Assembly (NCBI GenBank): GCA_033764335.1
Contig: JANRJC010000042.1
Location: forward strand, 62,001-126,000
From: JAGQVA01 sp033764335
GTDB lineage: Bacteria > Bacteroidota > Bacteroidia > J057
DNA length: 64,000 bases
Direction: 5' to 3'
How positions within the stretch are numbered: the first letter of the stretch is position 1; the number at the start of each line of letters is the position of its first letter. The position numbers and the translations under genes were made by a program. Below, piece by piece: positions 17,679 through 24,884 of the stretch. Under the pieces are notes generated by a model. That model was not told the DNA's origin. It did not search any database and saw only the letters and a program-made list of their open reading frames with translations.

Positions 17679-18350
17679 ATGTCCCGAATCACCCTTGTTC
17701 CTACGCCAATTGGTAATCTTGAGGATATGACCCTCCGGGCAATTCGCATCCTTAAAGAAGCCGACCTGATTGCGGCAGAAGATACGCGGACATCGGGAGT
17801 GTTGCTAAAACATTATCAAATAAACACTCCACTCACCTCCCTCCACCAACATAATGAACACAACCGTGTTCCGGAAATTACGGCCAGATTACTCAACGAA
17901 GAGATTCATCTGGCCGTGATTACTGATGCGGGTACCCCGGGGATTTCAGATCCCGGTTTTTTGCTCGTAAGAGAGGCTGTACGTGCCGGAATCCCCATCG
18001 AAACCTTGCCCGGCCCCACCGCCTTTGTGCCTGCACTCGTAAATAGCGGACTACCCTGCGACCGTTTCGTTTTCGAAGGTTTCCTCCCTATAAAAAAAGG
18101 CAGACAAACACGAATGTCGGAGCTTATCGAAGAAACCCGCACGATGGTCTTTTATGAATCTCCTCACCGTCTGGACAAAACTTTACAAAATTTTATTACT
18201 ACCTTTGGCCCCGACCGGCCTGCCTGTGTTTGCAGGGAGATTTCAAAAATTCATGAAGAATCTCTCCGGGGTACTCTGACAGAAGTCGCCGCAGGATTTG
18301 CCGGCCGCAATGTCAAAGGCGAAATTGTTATTTTGGTAGGTGGTAAGTGA
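17679..18350 (+). CDS. rsmI: 16S rRNA (cytidine1402-2'-O)-methyltransferase RsmI
   Basis: A 223-residue tetrapyrrole-methylase-fold enzyme that methylates the 2'-O of C1402 in 16S rRNA using SAM. Family motifs are LVPTPIGNLEDMTLRAI at the N-terminus, AAEDTRTSGVLLKHY (residues about 34-48), VITDAGTPGISDPGFLLVRE (about 84-103) and the PGPTAFVPALVNSGLP loop. The common C-terminal helical extension is short, which is usual in this phylum. It begins 20 bp after the LytTR gene and may be cotranscribed with it and with the following phosphatase gene. Confidence 0.96.
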   Translation: MSRITLVPTPIGNLEDMTLRAIRILKEADLIAAEDTRTSGVLLKHYQINTPLTSLHQHNEHNRVPEITARLLNEEIHLAVITDAGTPGISDPGFLLVREAVRAGIPIETLPGPTAFVPALVNSGLPCDRFVFEGFLPIKKGRQTRMSELIEETRTMVFYESPHRLDKTLQNFITTFGPDRPACVCREISKIHEESLRGTLTEVAAGFAGRNVKGEIVILVGGK

Positions 18351-18367
18351 AGTGAACCCTGACGTGT

Positions 18368-19183
18368 ATGGAGCAACTGGATATTCCGCAGACAGACGCA
18401 GCTTTGCGGGAGCTGCTCAAAAAAACCGGCAGATTTATCGTTGAAGAGTTTCACCGTTTTTCTTTTGACCGGGTAGAGTATAAAGGGAAAAATGACCCGT
18501 TTACTTATGTGGATGTTACATCCGAAAAATTATTAAAAGACGGTTGCCGCCATCTCATCCCCGGCTCAGGTTTTGTAAATGAGGAAACCGATAATGAAGC
18601 TTCGGAAAATGGCTATACCTGGATCATTGATCCCGTGGACGGTACCTCCAACTTTACTCATGGTGTGCCTTATTTTTGTATCAGCCTCGCGCTGCAAAAA
18701 GAGGATGAAGTAATCCTCGGTTATGTCTATGAACCCCTTTACGAAAATTTGTTTCATGCTCAAAAAGGCAACGGGGCATGGTTGAATGGAAAACGTATAT
18801 CGGTCAGCAATAAACACAATCTTCAGAACGGATTGATTGCTACCGGATTTCCTTATGAAAATTTTCCCTGGAGAAATCATTACCTCGAAATCGTTCGTGA
18901 AATCATGGACGGCGCACACGGAATTCGTCGTATGGGCAGTGCCGCGCTTGATCTTGCGTATGTCGCATGTGGTCGCTTTGAGGGTTTTTTCGAATTAAAC
19001 CTTAAACCCTGGGATGTGGCGGCAGGTGCTTTACTTGTGATAGAAGCCGGTGGAGAAGTGACTGACTTTTCCGGCGGAAAAGAGTATCTTTACGGGCGAC
19101 AAATTGTGGCTACCAATGGCCATATTCACCCCCAAATGATCGGAATCATTCAATCAAAATATCAGTTTTTTCCAGCTATATGA
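18368..19183 (+). CDS. Inositol monophosphatase family protein
   Basis: A 271-residue member of the IMPase/SuhB family, Mg-dependent phosphatases of the FIG superfamily. The metal-binding motifs are complete: NEETDNE (Glu near residue 71), WIIDPVDGTSNFTHG (about 88-102) and ELNLKPWDVAAGALLVIEAG (about 212-231). Family members hydrolyse inositol-1-phosphate or related sugar phosphates; CysQ-like activity on PAP cannot be excluded from sequence alone. It lies 18 bp downstream of rsmI. Confidence 0.92.
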   Translation: MEQLDIPQTDAALRELLKKTGRFIVEEFHRFSFDRVEYKGKNDPFTYVDVTSEKLLKDGCRHLIPGSGFVNEETDNEASENGYTWIIDPVDGTSNFTHGVPYFCISLALQKEDEVILGYVYEPLYENLFHAQKGNGAWLNGKRISVSNKHNLQNGLIATGFPYENFPWRNHYLEIVREIMDGAHGIRRMGSAALDLAYVACGRFEGFFELNLKPWDVAAGALLVIEAGGEVTDFSGGKEYLYGRQIVATNGHIHPQMIGIIQSKYQFFPAI

Positions 19184-19241
19184 AAACAGTCGTATCCCTC
19201 ATGGCTGAAAATCCGTAACTTACCAGATAAAATTTATTACA

Positions 19242-22200
19242 ATGTTTAACCTTCTTAAGAAGATTTTTCCTACTAAAAAGGAGCGCGATGTGAAACAGAT
19301 GGCACCGCTGGTTGCTAGTGTAAACGATGCGTACGTGTTGCTCCGCAATATTTCGGATGATGAACTCCGGGCAAAAACCACAGAGTTTAAACAGCGAATC
19401 AGTGCCTATACAGAGGAAATCCGTAACCGGATGGAGGAAACCCGTAGTTTGGCAGCCAAAGAAGCCAATATTGATGAGAAGGATCGCTTGTTTAAGGAAG
19501 TGGACGAGTTAAAAAAAGTCCTCTATCAACAACTCGATGAGGCGATGTTACAACTGGTGCCGGAGGCTTTTGCCGTTGTAAAAGAAACGGCGAGACGGCT
19601 TACTCAAAACCGGGAACTGAGGGTGGCGGCTACCGACTACGACCGGGAACTTGCCACTACCCGTGCTCATATTGTGATTGAAGGCGATATGGCAATATGG
19701 AAAAACTCCTGGCTCGCTGCCGATGCTCATATTGACTGGAATATGGTTCACTACGATGTGCAGCTCATGGGTGGTTCGGTGCTTCATCAGGGTAAAATTG
19801 CCGAGATGGCAACTGGTGAAGGTAAAACTTTGGTCGCAACGCTGCCGGTGTATCTTAATGCGCTTTCTGGCATGGGTGTGCATGTTGTTACTGTCAACAA
19901 TTACCTCGCCCGCAGGGATGCAGAGTGGAACGCTCCTTTGTTTCAGTTTCATGGCCTGACCGTGGATTGTATTGACCTCCATGAACCCAACTCCGATAAA
20001 AGAAGAAAAGCCTACCGTGCAGATATAACCTATGGCACCAACAACGAGTTTGGCTTTGACTATCTCCGCGATAATATGACCACCCATCCGGAGTTTCTCG
20101 TTCAGGGAAATCATTTTTATGCAATCATTGATGAGGTTGACTCTGTGCTGATTGACGAGGCTCGTACTCCACTCATTATTTCCGGCCCGGTACCTCGAGG
20201 GGATAAACAAGAATACAATGATCTAAAACCCCGGATTGAGCGTATCGTGAAAAAACAGCGCGATCTGGTAAATAAATACCTCGCAGAGGCTAAAAAGAAA
20301 ATTGAATCAGGCAACGAAAACGATGAAGGGGGACTGGCTCTTTTCCGCGCTTACCGGGGGCTTCCTAAAAATGGTGCGCTTATCAAGTTTCTGAGCGAAC
20401 CCGGGATGAGGGGTGTTCTGAGTAAAACAGAAGGATTTTACATGCAGGACAATTCCAAAAATATGCATGTAGCGGATGATCCGTTGTACTTTACCATTGA
20501 TGAAAAAAACAACCAGATCGAGATGACCGACAATGGTCGCGATCTGATTGCCAATGCAGGAGAAGATCCTGAACTGTTTGTGCTTCCGGATATTACGGCA
20601 AAATTCTCAGAGATTGAAGGCAATTATGAAATGTCGGATGAGGAAAAACTCAAACTCAAAGATGAAATCGCCCGCGATTATGCCGAAAAATCTGAACGTC
20701 TCCACGCGATCAACCAATTACTAAAGGCATATACGCTGTTTGAAATAGATATAGAGTATATCGTGCAAGATGGAAAAGTGATGATTGTGGATGAGCAGAC
20801 GGGACGTGTACTGCCTGGCAGGCGGTATTCGGATGGTCTTCACCAGGCAATTGAAGCAAAAGAGAATGTAAAAGTAGAGGCCGCCACTCAGACCTTCGCC
20901 ACGGTTACCTTACAAAACTATTTCCGCATGTATCACAAACTTGCGGGTATGACCGGTACTGCCGAGACAGAGGAAGCAGAATTTTTCCAGATATACAAGC
21001 TGGATGTTGTTGTAATCCCAACCAATGTTTCGATTGCTCGTGATGACCGCGAAGACCTGGTATTTAAAACCAAACGCGAAAAATATAACGCAGTTATCAC
21101 TGAAATTGAAGCCCTGCGTGAAAAGGGGCAACCGGTACTTGTCGGTACAACCTCTGTCGAGGTTTCAGAGTTGCTTAGTCGCATGCTCCAGCGCAATAAA
21201 ATCCCGCACAACGTACTTAATGCAAAACAACATCAGCGTGAGGCGGAAATCGTCGCTGCTGCCGGACAAGCCGGAACCGTTACCATCGCAACTAATATGG
21301 CCGGACGCGGTACAGACATTAAACTTGGCAAAGGGGTGAAAGAAGCCGGTGGTCTTGCGATTATCGGTACAGAAAGACACGAATCCCGACGGATTGACCG
21401 GCAGCTTAGAGGACGGGCGGGTCGCCAGGGAGACCCGGGGGTCTCGCAATTTTTTGTGTCGCTTGAGGATGACCTGATGCGCCTCTTCGGCTCTGATCGG
21501 ATTTCAAAAGTAATGGATCGGCTTGGGCATAAAGAAGGGGATGTAATCCAGCATAAAATGATCAGCCGGTCTATATCCAATGCACAGAAAAAGGTCGAAG
21601 AAAATAACTTTGCCATGCGCAAACGCCTGCTTGAGTATGACGATGTGATGAACTCGCAGCGAGAGGTTATTTATCGCCGAAGAAGAAACGCACTTTATGG
21701 TGACCGGATCAAAATTGACCTTGACAATATGCTCTTTGACTTCTGTAGTTCCCTCGTATCTACACATTTTGATATGACCGACGCAGAAGGCCTTCGTATG
21801 GATTGTATCCGCTACCTTTCCGTTGATCCCGAAATCACAGAAAAGGATTTGAACGACCAGGACGAAAAACGAATTGCGGAGCGCATCTTCAAAAAGGCCA
21901 AAGATTATTATAACCGGAAGGCCAATCACCTTGCAGACGCACTCTACAATGGAATAAACAGGATCAAAAAAGACCGCCCGCAGGTCGAACGAATCCTTAT
22001 TCCTTTTTCCGACGGAAGTCGCAGATTGCAGATTATTGTAGATGTAAATCAGGCAATTGAAAGCAATGGACATACAGTCGTAGATGAACTTGAAAAAGTG
22101 GCTACACTGGCTATTATTGATGATAAATGGAAGGTTCATCTCCGGGAAATGGATGAACTCCGCCAGTCGGTTCAAAATGCTGTGTTTGAACAAAAGGATC

Positions 22201-22526
22201 CCTTGCTGGTCTATAAATTTGAGTCATTTGAACTGTTCCAGCAGGTATTAAATGATGTCAACCGTCAGGTACTGTCGCTTCTCTACAAAGCTGATGTTCA
22301 GGTTGAAGGAAGTCAACAGGCTCCCCAGACACAGGACAACCGCCGTCGCGACGATTTCAGCAATCTCAAAACCCGTCACGACGATGTAGAGCAGGAAAAA
22401 CAACGCCGCATGGAAGCAGAGCGCAAAGTAATGGCAGCCGCAGGCGGTGATGAACCTCAGCGTAAACTCTCTCGCACGGAACGTAGAGCACAAGAACGCC
22501 AGGCGGCAAAGAAAAAAGGGAAGTGA
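19242..22526 (+). CDS. secA: Preprotein translocase ATPase SecA
   Basis: A 1094-residue SecA, the motor that drives proteins through SecYEG; secY is encoded at 48849. The DEAD-type motor can be followed: Walker A MATGEGKTLVATLP near residue 190, the DEVDSVLIDEARTPLIISGP region near 300, MTGTAETEEAEF near 575, and ATNMAGRGTDIKLG near 690. The protein is about 200 residues longer than E. coli SecA, with an insertion after the first nucleotide-binding motifs (about 330-420) and a charged tail, as is usual in Bacteroidota. The tail has no CxC zinc motif and ends in a basic ERRAQERQAAKKKGK. Confidence 0.98.
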   Translation: MFNLLKKIFPTKKERDVKQMAPLVASVNDAYVLLRNISDDELRAKTTEFKQRISAYTEEIRNRMEETRSLAAKEANIDEKDRLFKEVDELKKVLYQQLDEAMLQLVPEAFAVVKETARRLTQNRELRVAATDYDRELATTRAHIVIEGDMAIWKNSWLAADAHIDWNMVHYDVQLMGGSVLHQGKIAEMATGEGKTLVATLPVYLNALSGMGVHVVTVNNYLARRDAEWNAPLFQFHGLTVDCIDLHEPNSDKRRKAYRADITYGTNNEFGFDYLRDNMTTHPEFLVQGNHFYAIIDEVDSVLIDEARTPLIISGPVPRGDKQEYNDLKPRIERIVKKQRDLVNKYLAEAKKKIESGNENDEGGLALFRAYRGLPKNGALIKFLSEPGMRGVLSKTEGFYMQDNSKNMHVADDPLYFTIDEKNNQIEMTDNGRDLIANAGEDPELFVLPDITAKFSEIEGNYEMSDEEKLKLKDEIARDYAEKSERLHAINQLLKAYTLFEIDIEYIVQDGKVMIVDEQTGRVLPGRRYSDGLHQAIEAKENVKVEAATQTFATVTLQNYFRMYHKLAGMTGTAETEEAEFFQIYKLDVVVIPTNVSIARDDREDLVFKTKREKYNAVITEIEALREKGQPVLVGTTSVEVSELLSRMLQRNKIPHNVLNAKQHQREAEIVAAAGQAGTVTIATNMAGRGTDIKLGKGVKEAGGLAIIGTERHESRRIDRQLRGRAGRQGDPGVSQFFVSLEDDLMRLFGSDRISKVMDRLGHKEGDVIQHKMISRSISNAQKKVEENNFAMRKRLLEYDDVMNSQREVIYRRRRNALYGDRIKIDLDNMLFDFCSSLVSTHFDMTDAEGLRMDCIRYLSVDPEITEKDLNDQDEKRIAERIFKKAKDYYNRKANHLADALYNGINRIKKDRPQVERILIPFSDGSRRLQIIVDVNQAIESNGHTVVDELEKVATLAIIDDKWKVHLREMDELRQSVQNAVFEQKDPLLVYKFESFELFQQVLNDVNRQVLSLLYKADVQVEGSQQAPQTQDNRRRDDFSNLKTRHDDVEQEKQRRMEAERKVMAAAGGDEPQRKLSRTERRAQERQAAKKKGK

Positions 22527-22548
22527 TAAATCCGAAACGGCTACGGCA

Positions 22549-23328
22549 TTATTTCCGCAGTTGTAACGAAATTACATTCTTGCTGATCTCAAATCTTCCT
22601 TCCTGCTGGCAGATGCTATTTACCGCTTCTGTAATTTCGGCATCAAAACCCGGACGGTAAAAGAGTGAGTTTTGCAGGTAAGTAAGAAAATCTGCGCCCG
22701 TATAAAACGGTATTTTGTTGCGAAACATAGAGGGTTTCAGGGTTGAGAAACCCGCATCTACGGCTTTCTCAACAACTTCTCCCCAAAAGACATCAAATAC
22801 ATAGTCCATAAATGGCTCAACCTCATGCAGCGGCCGTATGATTTGTAAAAACTCGGCATTTGTGCCACTGTAAGGAGTAATTACCCAAAATATACCTCCG
22901 GGCTTCAAGAGTTTATACACTTCCCGGATTACATGCGAAAGGTCTTTTGTATAGTACAGGGCATAAGAAACATAAATCAGATCAAAAGAAGCCGGCTGTA
23001 AATGTGGAAATTTTTCCAATTCGTCAAAACTTCCCTCTGTCAGATGAAGGGACGGCGGAGAATGGTAGGTTTGTCGCAACTTTTTCAGGCTTTCTCCAGA
23101 TAAATCAAGGCCATAAAAACAACTTTTCTTGCTAAATACCGGGCTAAATAGCAGGATTTGTTTACCCGTGCCACATCCTATATCCAATACCATCGGATCG
23201 AGCGATAGTTCCGGTAACTGTCGGAAACACCATTCATCAAAATCCCTGCTGGCATGTTGGTTGGCATTAAGCCTTGCCTGGAGTTTGATAGTTGATTGTA
23301 TATCATCGGAGGAGGACTGCGTCTGCAT
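22549..23328 (-). CDS. Class I SAM-dependent methyltransferase
   Basis: A 259-residue methyltransferase. I start it at ATG 23328 (MQTQSSSDDIQST). A longer open frame reaches 23454, but its extra 42 residues run into the repeat element and do not look like protein. Motif I is VLDIGCGTGKQILL near residue 50, followed by FYGLDLSGESLKKL (motif II) and FDLIYVSYALYYTKDLSHVI (motif IV), then LLKPGGIFWVITPYSG. The substrate cannot be inferred. It is convergent with secA, 22 bp apart, with no clear terminator between them. Confidence 0.88.
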   Translation of the reverse strand: MQTQSSSDDIQSTIKLQARLNANQHASRDFDEWCFRQLPELSLDPMVLDIGCGTGKQILLFSPVFSKKSCFYGLDLSGESLKKLRQTYHSPPSLHLTEGSFDELEKFPHLQPASFDLIYVSYALYYTKDLSHVIREVYKLLKPGGIFWVITPYSGTNAEFLQIIRPLHEVEPFMDYVFDVFWGEVVEKAVDAGFSTLKPSMFRNKIPFYTGADFLTYLQNSLFYRPGFDAEITEAVNSICQQEGRFEISKNVISLQLRK

Positions 23329-23442
23329 AATTAGAACTTTATTTTTTTTCGGGAAGATATGGATGGGGAAAAGATTTACACAAATAAAACATTGAAAATT
23401 ACCGTTCATGTAAGCTTCAGTATCAAAGCGTCGAACGCCGTG

Positions 23443-23530
23443 TATATTTGTCATAACAGGTTAAAGTAAAGAATGAGCAAGGGTTAGGGTTGACTCTCCC
23501 AATGGGATGAGTCCCCTAATTTTTATTTTA
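23443..23530 (+). ncRNA. Putative small RNA, hairpin repeat family, copy 3
   Basis: A perfect TATATTTG box (23443-23450) is followed by GAGCAAGGG ending at 23483 and the family hairpin: TTAGGG (23484-23489) with CCCTAA (23514-23519), GACTC (23492-23496) with GAGTC (23509-23513), and TCCC with GGGA around an AAT loop. Then TTTTTATTTT follows. The outer stem differs from copies 1 and 2 on both strands while staying paired. The predicted transcript starts near 23457 and is about 70 nt. It reads away from the methyltransferase gene. Confidence 0.62.
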
Positions 23531-23666
23531 GGGCCTTTGCATGTAAGAAAAATCATTCTTTTGCAGATTTTTTCCCAGTCCATCAACCAATCCCCCGCTA
23601 TATACACCTCATACTCTGATTTTAACCATTCGCACTAAACCCGCTATCAAAGGCAAATAGGTGCTG

Positions 23667-23754
23667 TATATTTGTCATAACAGGTTAAAGTAAAGAATGA
23701 GCAAGGGTTAGGGTTGACTCTCCCAGTGGGATGAGTCCCCTAATTTTTATTTTA
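23667..23754 (+). ncRNA. Putative small RNA, hairpin repeat family, copy 4
   Basis: This is a near-identical copy of the previous element, 224 bp downstream: bases 23665-23754 match 23441-23530 at 89 of 90 positions. The single difference (A to G at 23726) falls in the hairpin loop. It carries the box TATATTTG (23667-23674), stems TTAGGG/CCCTAA, GACTC/GAGTC and TCCC/GGGA, and a TTTTTATTTT tail ending 25 bp before the stop codon of the convergent lectin gene. A TATCAAAG lies 14 bases upstream of the box in both copies (23421 and 23645). Confidence 0.62.
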
Positions 23755-23778
23755 AGGGACTCCTGAAAATCTCTTCAC

Positions 23779-24867
23779 TCAATAGCCCCACTTTACGCCA
23801 TCCCAGGGCAAATGGTAAAAAGCCTGATCGCTTCCCACTACAATCACGTCCAGTCTTTCGGGTCCCCAAGAGGCTGCCGATGGCCCCCATTCCATTTTTC
23901 CTCCCAGATTTTCAAAGGGAGTACTATCCCCGGAAAGCACATTGCGGTAAAGGTGATATAACCCCTCGTCCAATCCTCGTACAAAAACATCCATTGTTCC
24001 CTTTTTTCGCGACACCAGTTGTATATGGCTATGTGGTGAAATCAGGAAAAACATGGGACTCCATAAACTCCAGGCATTGCCCGTCCAGCTGAGATGCCAT
24101 AAACCTGATTCAGGCCCTTCGGCAACAATATCCAGCCGGTTGGACCCGGAGGTTACAACATCAAAGTGAGAAGGATTAATTCCTCCCAGATTTTCCCAAC
24201 TCCCCCAGCCGTTTTCATACCAGGTATGGATCATGTCGTCTCCTTTCCGGATCGCAAATATATCTAGCCTCCCGTATCCCCATGTCACGACACGAAGACT
24301 TATATTCATGCGCAGGTCACTGCCCATATAGATATACTCCCATTCACCCCAGCCATTTTCCCACCATAAGTGTTTCATGTTGCCATCTGCTGTTCGTGCA
24401 AAAATATCTAACCTTCCTTCTGCCCAGGATACAATATCAAAGTCTCCTTCCAGATTGCCACCGCCCAACTGCTCCCATTGCCCCCACCAGCCTCCCTGCC
24501 AGTAGGTATGATACAAATTTCCTTCGGATGTAGTAAAAACATCTATTCGCCCTGAACCCCATGAAACGGCTTTTGAGGGTCTGCGGTCTTTCTTCAGGTT
24601 CCAGCCCATCGGTTCCCAGCCCGACCATCGGTTATCGTCCCAACGACGGCAGAAAATCTCGTCATCTTCGTGCCTGAATACAGCCAGCCGATTGGGACCA
24701 TAAGCCAAAACCTTCGGAGGGCCGGAAGGATTTTCTCCACCCAGATTGCCCCAACTCGGTAATACCGAAGTCGGATAACCGGGGTAGTCGTGAATGGTCT
24801 TCTGACCCCACAAATACGTATTAGCCAAGAGAAAAAAGAGGATATATAAACCAGTAATTGATTTCAT
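23779..24867 (-). CDS. Secreted seven-bladed beta-propeller lectin-like protein (PLL/DUF346 type)
   Basis: A 362-residue exported protein. The start at 24867 gives a clean signal peptide (MKSITGLYILFFLLANTYLWGQ); the longer open frame to 25011 would bury it and overlap the upstream gene. The mature part is seven repeats of about 46 residues with the pattern W..WE.LGG followed by SWG.GRLD.F....D..L.H.W (for example residues 86-131, 132-177, 178-224), ending in WDGVKWGY, which can close the ring. This is the pattern of PLL/PHL fucose-binding propellers and DUF346 repeats. Sugar binding is inferred from the family. It follows the cytolysin-like gene by 17 bp and is probably cotranscribed with it. 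No T9SS sorting domain is present. Confidence 0.83.
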   Translation of the reverse strand: MKSITGLYILFFLLANTYLWGQKTIHDYPGYPTSVLPSWGNLGGENPSGPPKVLAYGPNRLAVFRHEDDEIFCRRWDDNRWSGWEPMGWNLKKDRRPSKAVSWGSGRIDVFTTSEGNLYHTYWQGGWWGQWEQLGGGNLEGDFDIVSWAEGRLDIFARTADGNMKHLWWENGWGEWEYIYMGSDLRMNISLRVVTWGYGRLDIFAIRKGDDMIHTWYENGWGSWENLGGINPSHFDVVTSGSNRLDIVAEGPESGLWHLSWTGNAWSLWSPMFFLISPHSHIQLVSRKKGTMDVFVRGLDEGLYHLYRNVLSGDSTPFENLGGKMEWGPSAASWGPERLDVIVVGSDQAFYHLPWDGVKWGY

Positions 24868-24884
24868 AATGGATTTTTTTAAGA

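Larger units (their letters stand above)
23441..23754 (+). repeat. Tandem 90-bp direct repeat carrying RNA copies 3 and 4
   Basis: Units 23441-23530 and 23665-23754 are 89/90 identical and separated by 134 bp of unrelated sequence (23531-23664), in which I see no gene. The sharp drop in similarity just outside the box and U run suggests that the conserved unit is exactly the promoter-hairpin-tail cassette rather than a random duplication. Confidence 0.85.

Noticed and set aside
19548..22193. Long minus-strand open frames inside secA (220 and 229 codons)
   Set aside because: They are antisense shadows of a strongly coding gene with no domains or neighbours of their own.
23329..23454. N-terminal extension of the methyltransferase
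   Set aside because: The 42 extra residues derive partly from the repeat element and do not resemble the family; ATG 23328 gives a normal start.
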